A DNA stretch of 6,144 bases from Candidatus Kerfeldbacteria bacterium. GTDB taxonomy: Bacteria; Patescibacteriota; Patescibacteriia; SBBC01; JACPUP01. The notes below the pieces were generated by a model. It saw only the letters and a program-made list of their open reading frames with translations. It was not told the DNA's origin and searched no databases. The translations under genes and the position numbers were made by a program. The DNA lies in contig JACPUP010000027.1 in the NCBI GenBank assembly GCA_016192205.1, positions 1 to 6,144 on the forward strand. The letters are read 5' to 3'. Below are positions 1 to 5,245 of the stretch, one piece after another (the stretch's first letter is position 1; every line of letters starts with the position of its first letter).

Positions 1-158
1 AGCCCATCCCAAAAATCGCTTTCGAGCCGAGGGACGGAATTTCGAGGCGAGGCGCGAGTCGGAGGACGAGGAATATTCGCTATATTGCGAGTCCGAGACG
101 AAGCGTCGCAGCCCGAAATTCCGGGCCGCAGCGCCGGAATGGATTTTTGGGATGGGCT
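1..158. repeat. Long imperfect palindrome with perfect 17-bp terminal inverted repeats
   Basis: Bases 1-17 (AGCCCATCCCAAAAATC) are the exact reverse complement of 142-158. Inside, 35-44 (CGGAATTTCG) pairs exactly with 114-123, one base out of register, and AATAT at 72-76 faces ATATT at 82-86 around a five-base centre. Patchy matches fill the arms between, so the whole stretch can fold as one hairpin. It starts at the first base of the window, so the left end may extend further. It lies 20 bases beyond the stop codon of the minus-strand gene, where it could stop or stabilise that transcript, but no run of T follows the stem as in a classic terminator. A small non-autonomous mobile element or a dispersed REP-like palindrome is the likeliest identity. 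No transposase is visible. Confidence 0.75.
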
Positions 159-178
159 CTAACAAGCTCATACCTTCA

Positions 179-979
179 TCAATCAATCGCCAAATCATCT
201 GGCTCGTCAGCCGGTGCGTTGTCATCCGTGGGCGCTTCACTGGACGCGCGTGGCTTGTCGTCGACAATGTCGGCGTCGCCCGGCACTGCGCGCTCGTCCG
301 TCGGCTTCTCGTCCACCTGCCGCGTGCTCCCGCCCGTCAGCGGCATCCGGTCAGACGGCCCAACCGAGGTTTGCGGTCGGTCGTCATCGAGCTCGCCGGC
401 TGACACGACGCGTTGATGGCCACCCTGCTCTTTAGGCGCGCGAGCGATGGACGTCAGCGGCGTCAGCGCCGCAGCGGGTTTCGATTTGCCGGCGGCCGAA
501 CGCTGATTGCCGGTTGCCGCCCCGGCCTCGGCCTGAATCTGCTCGCGGATCCTCTCCATCTGCGCGGCGCGAACACGCTGCGCCCGCTGCTGGGCAAGCC
601 GCGCTTGGGTCAACTGCTGGGTGGCATCGGCTTTTGGTTGGGCGGCTGCCTGACGGAGTCGGTCAATGGTGCTCGGCCCCATGGAGCGTCCGCGGACCGA
701 GAGTGTCACGAGTTTGCTTCCAGCTTGCACTTCGCCGCGCTGGATGTGCTGCCTGAACTCCTTCAAGAAGTTTTTCGCCTTTTCTGCGCCCACCGTTCCG
801 GTCGGCGTGCCGCCACGGGCCATTTTACTCACGAGATCTCGGTAGTAGTCTCGGCCGGCTCCCTTGCCGTCCGGCAGCCCCTGGAGTGCGGACTTCAAGT
901 TGGAATGGGTAAGTTTGGTGCCCGTGTGCATCATATCTTTGAGCGCGTCGCGGAGTTGGGAGATAGGGATTCGACCCAT
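179..979 (-). CDS. Hypothetical protein with coiled-coil middle and acidic disordered C-terminus (266 aa)
   Basis: I do not recognise a family. From the ATG at 979 the protein has 266 residues and no cysteine or tryptophan. Residues 1-100 look like a small folded, helix-rich domain (MGRIPISQLRDALKDMMHTG start; charged helices near 65-82). Residues 103-152 are a long Gln/Arg/Ala-rich helix, probably coiled coil. From about 153 the chain is low complexity and rich in Pro, Ser, Asp and Glu, strongly acidic after 197, and ends in DEPDDLAID. No signal peptide or membrane segment is visible, so it is probably cytoplasmic. A TTG at 1018 would add 13 residues, but it lies in the predicted -35 box, so the ATG is preferred. 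There is no Shine-Dalgarno sequence. It is transcribed divergently from rpsA. The long opposite-strand frame at 413-1033 is treated as its shadow. Confidence 0.7.
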   Translation of the reverse strand: MGRIPISQLRDALKDMMHTGTKLTHSNLKSALQGLPDGKGAGRDYYRDLVSKMARGGTPTGTVGAEKAKNFLKEFRQHIQRGEVQAGSKLVTLSVRGRSMGPSTIDRLRQAAAQPKADATQQLTQARLAQQRAQRVRAAQMERIREQIQAEAGAATGNQRSAAGKSKPAAALTPLTSIARAPKEQGGHQRVVSAGELDDDRPQTSVGPSDRMPLTGGSTRQVDEKPTDERAVPGDADIVDDKPRASSEAPTDDNAPADEPDDLAID

Positions 980-989
980 AGCGAGATTA

Positions 990-1018
990 AGAGTAGATGG
1001 TTGGCGCAAAAGGGTCAA
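990..1018 (-). promoter_or_regulatory. Predicted promoter of the 266-aa gene, nearly leaderless
   Basis: On the minus strand a -35 TTGACC (1018-1013) is followed after 17 bases by a -10-like TACTCT (995-990). The ATG at 979 begins 11 bases past the -10, so transcription would start about four bases before the ATG, or on it. This would explain the missing ribosome binding site. The -35 matches consensus at five of six positions; the -10 is weaker, at three of six. Confidence 0.45.
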
Positions 1019-1040
1019 AAAAGCGCAGAATAAGTAGCGA

Positions 1041-1075
1041 GTAAGAAGTAGACTGACCTACTGACTACTTCCTAC
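1041..1075. repeat. Small imperfect hairpin in the divergent intergenic region
   Basis: GTAAGAAGTAGAC at 1041-1053 pairs with GACTACTTCCTAC at 1063-1075 at 11 of 13 positions, around a nine-base loop. The GTAGGAAGTAG wording recurs in the purine-rich tract after ftsH (4381-4386), so it may belong to the same degenerate intergenic repeat family. It sits between the two divergent promoters and upstream of both transcripts, so it is more likely a DNA-level element or repeat remnant than an RNA terminator for either gene. Confidence 0.5.
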
Positions 1076-1102
1076 GTGCTGCCCCCTCCTTTTCCGCCCC
1101 GC

Positions 1103-1131
1103 TTGACCATTTGTCCGACCTCCCCTATACT
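1103..1131 (+). promoter_or_regulatory. Strong sigma70-type promoter of rpsA
   Basis: TTGACC at 1103-1108 and TATACT at 1126-1131 are separated by exactly 17 bases. Each hexamer matches consensus at five of six positions. Transcription is predicted to start near 1138, giving a leader of about 50 bases before the ATG at 1189. The promoter also rules out a TTG at 1111 as the rpsA start, because that codon would lie between the -35 and -10 boxes. Confidence 0.8.
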
Positions 1132-1159
1132 GCCTGCGCTCGACTTTCCCGCGCGACGG

Positions 1160-1186
1160 GGACGAGCCCGAAAGGCAGTTTCGTCC
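1160..1186 (+). promoter_or_regulatory. Hairpin in the rpsA mRNA leader, just before the start codon
   Basis: GGACGA at 1160-1165 pairs with TCGTCC at 1181-1186. Inside, GCC at 1166-1168 can pair with GGC at 1174-1176 around a CGAAA loop, leaving AGTT bulged. The stem ends two bases before the ATG at 1189. No Shine-Dalgarno lies at normal spacing; the nearest purine run, AAAGG at 1171-1175, is partly within the structure. In E. coli the rpsA leader is also structured, lacks a strong Shine-Dalgarno and is repressed by S1 itself. A similar role here is inference. Confidence 0.45.
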
Positions 1187-1188
1187 GT

Positions 1189-2463
1189 ATGGACAATCCA
1201 AAGACCGGCTCGGCCATGGCCGCGCTGCTCGAACAGGAGGGGGTGCGGGCCATTCCGAAGGTCGGCGAGATTATCACCGGCCGCGTCTTGAGCGTGGCGA
1301 AGAATGAGGTGCACCTCGACATCGACGGGTTCACCACCGGCGTGGTCCGGGGGCGGGAGCTGTTCGATGAATCCGGCGAAACATCAGAAATCCATATGGG
1401 CGACGAGGTGTCCTCCACCGTGGTTGAGTTGGAGAACGAGAACGGCCAGATGGAGCTGTCCTTCCGCACGGCCGGCCACCGCAAGGCCTGGGACGCGCTC
1501 CAGCAACTCCTCAACGAGGGTACCGTCATTGACGCCCAGATTACCGACGCGAACCGCGGCGGGCTGATGGTGAAAGTGAACCGCATCGAAGGGTTCTTGC
1601 CCGTCTCGCAGCTCACGACCGAACACTACCCGCGCGTCGAGGGCGGCGACAAACAACGCATCCTCGAGATGCTCCAGCAGTACGTCGGCCAATCCTTCAA
1701 GGCGAAGGTCATTGACGTCAACGAACGCGACAGTAAGCTCATCGTGTCGGAAAAAGCTGCCTGGGAAGAGGCGCAACGCGGCCGGCTGGCGGAGTTCACG
1801 GTCGGCCAAGTCGTGACCGGCGCCATCACTGGCGTCGTCGACTTCGGCGCGTTCATGGAGTTCGCGCCCGGCCTCGAAGGGCTCATCCACATTTCCGAGC
1901 TGGCCTGGCAGCGCATCGAACACCCGCGCGACTTCGTGAAGGTCGGCCAACGGGTCGAGGCGAAAATCATTGGCATTGAAGGGACGAAGGTCTCACTCTC
2001 CGTCAAGAAACTGACGCCGGACCCGTGGGAAGCAGCCGTCGAGAAGTACCACGTCGGCCAGGTCGTGCGCGGCACCGTGGTCCGCCTCAACACCTTTGGC
2101 GCGTTCGTCGAGCTCGATCCGGAAATCCAGGGCCTCTGCCACATCTCCGAACTCTCCCGCACGATGCTCGGCCACCCGTCGGAAGTCGTGAAGGAAGGCG
2201 AGTCGTACCCGTTCAAAATTCTCTCCATCGAACCGGCCGACCACCGGCTGGGGCTGTCGAAGAAAGCGTTGGAGGCAGCACCTGAGAGCGAACAGGGAAC
2301 AGGGACTAGGGAGCAGGGCACAGGGCGTGGTGACGAATCTGGAATATCGAATACGGAATCTGGGAGCGCCGCACGTGATGCTGCGTCACCACCGCCGGCT
2401 GAAGAGCAGCCCGCTGCAACAGACGACACGTCAGCGCCTGAACCCGCAATTCGCGATTCGTAA
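1189..2463 (+). CDS. rpsA: 30S ribosomal protein S1, four S1 domains (424 aa)
   Basis: S1 binds single-stranded mRNA and brings it to the 30S subunit. Four S1-type OB-fold domains are visible at about residues 24-93, 111-188, 205-273 and 288-358. The last two are canonical, with VDFGAFMEF...GLIHISELAW and NTFGAFVEL...GLCHISELS. The first carries GFTTGVVRGRELFDESGE and the second GFLPVSQLTTEHYPRV, both typical of bacterial S1. E. coli S1 has six domains and about 557 residues, so this is a shorter form. The ATG at 1189 is chosen because it follows the promoter by about 50 bases and the first domain starts soon after. Residues 363-424 form a disordered tail encoded partly by purine-rich repeat DNA (two EQGTG units). 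The stop codon lies 79 bases before ftsH, and cotranscription is likely. The product assignment is firm. Confidence 0.93.
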   Translation: MDNPKTGSAMAALLEQEGVRAIPKVGEIITGRVLSVAKNEVHLDIDGFTTGVVRGRELFDESGETSEIHMGDEVSSTVVELENENGQMELSFRTAGHRKAWDALQQLLNEGTVIDAQITDANRGGLMVKVNRIEGFLPVSQLTTEHYPRVEGGDKQRILEMLQQYVGQSFKAKVIDVNERDSKLIVSEKAAWEEAQRGRLAEFTVGQVVTGAITGVVDFGAFMEFAPGLEGLIHISELAWQRIEHPRDFVKVGQRVEAKIIGIEGTKVSLSVKKLTPDPWEAAVEKYHVGQVVRGTVVRLNTFGAFVELDPEIQGLCHISELSRTMLGHPSEVVKEGESYPFKILSIEPADHRLGLSKKALEAAPESEQGTGTREQGTGRGDESGISNTESGSAARDAASPPPAEEQPAATDDTSAPEPAIRDS

Positions 2464-2542
2464 TTCCAGATTCTCGCCCGCCTCCTCCCTCCCCGCTACT
2501 CCCTCCTCCCTAATCCCTACTTACTACCTCCTCCCTACTCCC
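2287..2542. repeat. Imperfect inverted repeat spanning the rpsA 3' end and the rpsA-ftsH gap
   Basis: GAATCTGGAAT at 2335-2345 is the exact reverse complement of 2463-2473, and weaker matches continue inward. Further out, 2302-2318 (purine-rich) matches the reverse complement of 2501-2517 at 15 of 17 positions. The left arm lies within the coding sequence for the S1 tail, and the right arm starts at the rpsA stop codon and runs as a pyrimidine tract up to the ftsH ATG. In RNA the arms could pair across about 120 bases and act as a terminator, an attenuator or a processing site between the two genes. The sequence quality (AGGGAACAGGGACTAGGG and similar) is that of degenerate dispersed intergenic repeats rather than ordinary coding DNA. 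Confidence 0.65.
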
Positions 2543-4360
2543 ATGAACCCTCTCCTCAAAAACGCCTTCCTCATCCTCGTCATCTTCGCGCTCATTTTGA
2601 CCACGCTCTCGTTTTTCTCGTCGCCGACGCCGCGCACGCAGATTAGCCTCGACAAGCTCATCCAGCAGATCAATGACGAGCAGGTGAAGGAGATCATCGT
2701 CAACGAGAACACGCTCGAGGTCGTGCTCGTGGATGGCACGCTCCAAGCCGTCCGCAAAGAGCCGACCGACAGCTTCTCGCAACTCATGAGCAACTACGGC
2801 GTCGCGCCGGAGAAACTCCTCAAGGTGAATGTCACCATCAAGGACGTGTCGGGCGCCCAGCTGTTCCGCAACGTCATTTTGCCATTCCTCCTGCCGTTCT
2901 TGCTCATCGCCGGGTTCATCTGGCTCGTGTTCCGCAACGTCCAGGGCCAGAACATGAAAGCCATGTCGTTCGGCCAGTCACAGGCGCGCGAGGTCGAGCG
3001 CAAGACGAAAACCACGAGCGTCACATTCGCCGACGTGGCCGGCTCCAAAGAAGCCAAGGAAGAGCTGACCGAAGTGGTGGATTTCCTCCGCAATCCGCGG
3101 AAATTCCTGGGCTTGGGCGCGCGGATTCCCAAGGGTGTGCTGCTCCTTGGGCCGCCCGGCACAGGCAAAACGCTGCTGGCCAAAGCGGTGGCGGGCGAGG
3201 CGGATGTGCCCTTCTTCTCCATCTCTGGTTCAGAGTTCGTCGAGATGTTCGTCGGTGTCGGTGCGTCCCGCGTCCGCGACCTGTTCCGCAAGGCCAAGCG
3301 GGCAGCGCCGTGCATTGTCTTCGTGGATGAGATTGACGCGGTCGGCCGCCAGCGCGGCGCGGGCTTAGGCGGCAGCCACGACGAGCGCGAGCAGACGCTC
3401 AACCAAATCCTGGTCGAGATGGACGGGTTCGACACGGACACGAACGTCATCATCATCGCGGCCACGAACCGTCCGGATATCCTTGACCCGGCGTTGCTCC
3501 GGCCTGGCCGCTTTGACCGCCGCGTCGTGCTGGAGTTGCCGGATCTCAATGAGCGCGAGGATATTCTCAAAGTCCACGCGAAAGAGAAGCCGCTCGAGAC
3601 GACCGTGGACCTCCGCCGCATTGCCGAGCGCACACCAGGCATGTCGGGCGCTGACCTGTCGAACCTCCTCAACGAAGCAGCGCTCTTGGCTGCGCGCCGC
3701 GACAAGAAGGTTATCAGCCTGACCGAATGCTTTGAGTCAATCGAGAAAGTGATGCTTGGGCCCGAGCGCAAAAGCCGGCTCATGAGCAAGAAGGAAAAAA
3801 AGATTGCGGCGGTCCATGAAGCTGGCCATGCGCTCGTCGCCCACTTGTCTCCGCACGCCGACCCAGTCCATAAAGTGTCCATCGTTTCGCGCGGCCTGGC
3901 GGCCGGGTACACGCTCAAAATCCCGTCCGAGGATCGACGGTTCCACTCGCGTTCGGAGTTCCTCGACGACCTGGCGGTGATGGTGGCCGGGCACGCGGCC
4001 GAGAAACACGTCTTCAAAGACCTCACCACCGGCGCCTCCAACGACCTTTTGAACGCCACCAGCCTGGCGCGCAGCATCGTCACCGAGTACGGCATGAGCC
4101 CAGTGCTCGGACCTCGTACGTTCGGACAGAAAGACGAGATGATCTTCTTGGGCCGCGAAATCCACGAGCGCCGCGACTACTCCGAGAAAGTAGCCGAGCA
4201 AATCGACGCCGAGGTGACGAAGCTCATCAAGCACGCATATACCCAAGCCGAGAAACTCATTGCCGACAACGGCGCCAAGCTCAACGCCATTGTCGGCGCG
4301 CTGTTGGAGAAAGAGACGTTGGAGAAGGAAGAGTTTGAGAAGGTTGTCGCGGCGGCGTAG
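2543..4360 (+). CDS. ftsH: ATP-dependent zinc metalloprotease FtsH (605 aa)
   Basis: FtsH is a membrane-anchored hexameric AAA+ protease that extracts and degrades misfolded membrane proteins and some soluble regulators. Visible in order: membrane helix at residues 7-25; extracytoplasmic domain about 30-108; membrane helix 111-130; AAA+ module with Walker A GPPGTGKT (203-210), pore motif MFVGVG (235-240), Walker B IVFVDEID (258-265) and second region of homology TNRPDILDPALLRPGRFDR (308-326) with arginine fingers R320 and R323; then the M41 peptidase with HEAGH (425-429, zinc ligands H425 and H429, catalytic E426) and the likely third ligand D501 in SND. All key residues are intact. At 605 residues it is slightly shorter than E. 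coli FtsH (about 644), mostly at the C-terminus. The open frame runs back to 2327, but only the ATG at 2543 gives the normal N-terminus. The region before the ATG is pyrimidine-rich with no Shine-Dalgarno. Confidence 0.97.
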   Translation: MNPLLKNAFLILVIFALILTTLSFFSSPTPRTQISLDKLIQQINDEQVKEIIVNENTLEVVLVDGTLQAVRKEPTDSFSQLMSNYGVAPEKLLKVNVTIKDVSGAQLFRNVILPFLLPFLLIAGFIWLVFRNVQGQNMKAMSFGQSQAREVERKTKTTSVTFADVAGSKEAKEELTEVVDFLRNPRKFLGLGARIPKGVLLLGPPGTGKTLLAKAVAGEADVPFFSISGSEFVEMFVGVGASRVRDLFRKAKRAAPCIVFVDEIDAVGRQRGAGLGGSHDEREQTLNQILVEMDGFDTDTNVIIIAATNRPDILDPALLRPGRFDRRVVLELPDLNEREDILKVHAKEKPLETTVDLRRIAERTPGMSGADLSNLLNEAALLAARRDKKVISLTECFESIEKVMLGPERKSRLMSKKEKKIAAVHEAGHALVAHLSPHADPVHKVSIVSRGLAAGYTLKIPSEDRRFHSRSEFLDDLAVMVAGHAAEKHVFKDLTTGASNDLLNATSLARSIVTEYGMSPVLGPRTFGQKDEMIFLGREIHERRDYSEKVAEQIDAEVTKLIKHAYTQAEKLIADNGAKLNAIVGALLEKETLEKEEFEKVVAAA

Positions 4361-4406
4361 GGAGGTATGGGGAGCGGTAAGTAGGAAGCAGGGAGTGGGA
4401 AGTGGT
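4357..4406. repeat. Purine-rich degenerate repeat tract at the ftsH 3' end
   Basis: From the ftsH stop codon onward the + strand is almost all purine plus T, built from units such as GTAGGGAGGTATGGGGAGCGG, GTAAGTAGGAAGC and AGGGAGTGGGAAGTGG. Its reverse complement resembles the pyrimidine tract before ftsH: CTACTTACCGCTCC (complement of 4371-4384) against CTACTTACTACCTCC at 2517-2531. ftsH is therefore bracketed by inverted versions of the same degenerate repeat. No hairpin plus T-run terminator is visible here. Confidence 0.6.
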
Positions 4407-4411
4407 TTGGT

Positions 4412-4687
4412 ATGGATCGTCCGCTGACCATTGGCGGCGTTCCCGATTTCGGACACGCGCAACAACGCGCGTGCCTGGGTATGGAGCGTCCCGTGCCGCC
4501 CGACCGTCGCCTCCACTTCACCTACCAGATTCTCCAAGCCCACCCACGCGCGTTTTGCGCACAGGAAAGGGAGCACGTGCGTTCGATGCGCGTGCTCCCG
4601 GCCTCCTGCGGAGGAGGTCGCCCCTGGAGGGGCCACCTGGTGGTTTACCAGGGCCCCAGCACATTGAGAAGATCGTGTCCAGGGTAA
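4412..4687 (+). CDS. Doubtful small open frame, no recognised family (91 aa)
   Basis: I do not recognise this product. The first 60 or so codons show a codon-position pattern compatible with coding (positions 1 and 3 GC-rich, position 2 lower), and a weak GGGAAG (4397-4402) lies nine bases before the ATG. From about residue 63 the translation turns into Gly/Arg/Pro-rich text that coincides with strong hairpins, so the 3' part at least does not look like protein. Another frame ends here in QHIEKIVSRVTI with a stop at 4693-4695, which could mean a decayed gene. No signal peptide or membrane segment is visible. It could equally be non-coding DNA that is open by chance at high GC. Confidence 0.2.
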   Translation: MDRPLTIGGVPDFGHAQQRACLGMERPVPPDRRLHFTYQILQAHPRAFCAQEREHVRSMRVLPASCGGGRPWRGHLVVYQGPSTLRRSCPG

Positions 4688-4715
4688 CGATCTAAACCGC
4701 CGGAAGCGCACTTCC
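4455..4715 (+). other. Cluster of hairpins between ftsH and the next small gene; possible structured RNA or leader
   Basis: This part of the 4361-4756 gap holds many separate stems: CACGCGC/GCGCGTG (4454-4473); GGGAGCACG with CGTGCTCCC (4569-4599), extended inward to 12 pairs with one G-T wobble; CCTCC/GGAGG (4602-4614); GGGGCC-CTGGT with ACCAGGGCCCC (4629-4657, 11 pairs with a two-base bulge); AGATCG/CGATCT (4670-4693); and GGAAG/CTTCC around CGCA (4702-4715). GCCCC/GGGGC at 4620-4633 would compete with the 4629-4657 stem. The cluster ends about 40 bases before the start codon at 4757, as a long 5' leader might. It matches no RNA family I can name, and part of the stem density is expected from high GC. 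No T-run follows any stem. Confidence 0.4.
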
Positions 4716-4743
4716 AGTCCGAATCGGGTGCACTACGTATCCT

Positions 4744-4748
4744 GGAGG
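4744..4748 (+). promoter_or_regulatory. Canonical ribosome binding site
   Basis: GGAGG at 4744-4748 stands eight bases before a GTG at 4757. It is the only full Shine-Dalgarno at proper spacing in the window and decides the GTG start; the in-frame GTG at 4748 overlaps the site itself and cannot use it. Confidence 0.55.
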
Positions 4749-4756
4749 TGCCGGCC

Positions 4757-5113
4757 GTGGCCTACGTCTACGTGCCTTTGGACCTCGCGCGTGTCCCACC
4801 CGAACTTCGAGCTCTTCTGCACGACGCGGGCGTTTTGCCCCGTTCTCTCGTCTACGTCACCGACAGCAGCATCCGTTCCATCGCGCGGGCCGCTCGCAAC
4901 GAGCGCATCGTGGCGAGCTACCACGCACACCGCAGCGCCGGCTCCGGCAAGGGTGCGGCGTTCCGGCGGTTGCTCTCGGAGCTTGAGCTAACACTCAGCC
5001 CCAAGCAACTCGGTCGCATCGTCGCCGCGCACGAGCTCGCGTGCACGTTCTGTTCTTTGCCGCGCCCGGCCTCTACGACCTGGCGTGGGAGGGCTTCGTT
5101 GTATGACTCGTGA
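4757..5113 (+). CDS. Small protein of unknown function, 3' end probably frameshifted (118 aa as read)
   Basis: No family recognised. The start at GTG 4757 is set by the GGAGG eight bases upstream. Residues 1 to about 95 have well-behaved, GC-ending codons and read like a compact soluble domain: AYVYVPLDLARVPPELRALL, then VYVTDSSIRSIARAARNERI and a basic, Gly/Ser-rich segment (HRSAGSGKGAAFRRLL), then a helical LTLSPKQLGRIVAAHEL. After about 5040 this frame turns into Cys/Ser/Arg/Thr text up to the TGA at 5111-5113. The neighbouring frame from 5041 instead reads VHVLFFAAPGLYDLAWEGFVV and stops at 5104-5106. One missing base near 5037-5041 would join the two and give about 116 residues. It could be a pseudogene, a sequencing error, or intact with an odd tail. 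No membrane segment is visible in the reading given. Confidence 0.45.
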   Translation: MAYVYVPLDLARVPPELRALLHDAGVLPRSLVYVTDSSIRSIARAARNERIVASYHAHRSAGSGKGAAFRRLLSELELTLSPKQLGRIVAAHELACTFCSLPRPASTTWRGRASLYDS

Positions 5114-5245
5114 CGGTTCCATCCGCCGCTCGAACGGGGCCACGGGCTTCCACGCCACCCGGTCGCGCCGATGACCAGGAACCACGGACCCGTACTGCCT
5201 GCGCCTTGTTCATTTTTCACGAATAACTTGCTATACTAGCTTGGC
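5107..5245 (+). other. Intergenic stretch before the membrane-protein gene
   Basis: The only structure seen apart from the promoter at its right end is GGTTCC at 5115-5120 facing GGAACC at 5178-5183, a six-pair stem enclosing more than 50 bases. The last 40 bases become AT-rich, as promoters often do in GC-rich DNA. No terminator for the preceding gene is recognisable. Confidence 0.4.
5229..5237 (+). promoter_or_regulatory. Extended -10 promoter giving a predicted leaderless mRNA
   Basis: TGCTATACT at 5229-5237 combines the TGn extension with the same TATACT -10 box as the rpsA promoter. A -35 is weak: TTCATT at 17-base spacing, or TTGTTC (5206-5211) at a poor 20 bases. An extended -10 can work with little -35. 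Transcription should begin about seven bases past the box, at or within two bases of the ATG at 5246, leaving no room for a ribosome binding site. Confidence 0.6.

Noticed and set aside
413..1033. Plus-strand 206-residue frame opposite the 266-aa gene
   Set aside because: It is antisense to a frame with better protein character and a promoter, and it has no promoter or ribosome binding site of its own that I can see.
1111..1188. TTG start for rpsA at 1111
   Set aside because: It falls between the -35 and -10 boxes of the rpsA promoter, so it would not be in the transcript.
2287..2330. CRISPR or tandem repeat array made of AGGGAACAGGG-type units
   Set aside because: The units are short, unequal and degenerate, with no spacers, and there are no cas genes.
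2327..2542. N-terminal extension of ftsH to the GTG at 2327
   Set aside because: It overlaps rpsA and crosses the repeat tracts. The normal FtsH N-terminus with its first membrane helix starts at the ATG at 2543.
4569..4599. Strong hairpin as a rho-independent terminator for ftsH
   Set aside because: It is followed by CGGCCTCC rather than a run of T, and it lies more than 200 bases past the stop codon.
2794..4711. Long minus-strand open frames antisense to ftsH (2794-4095 and 3737-4711)
   Set aside because: They mirror the codons of an intact, unmistakable ftsH in GC-rich DNA. Their translations are Arg/Ser-rich or show no domain.
4640..4720. SRP (4.5S) RNA, suggested by GGTTTACCAGG followed by a GGAAGC motif
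   Set aside because: The conserved SRP core (GTCAGG...GGAAGGAAGCAGCC) is absent, and the local stems do not form the helix 8 shape.
4698..4740. tRNA T-arm-like GTCCGAATC
   Set aside because: The flanking bases do not pair as a T stem, and no acceptor, D or anticodon arm fits around it.
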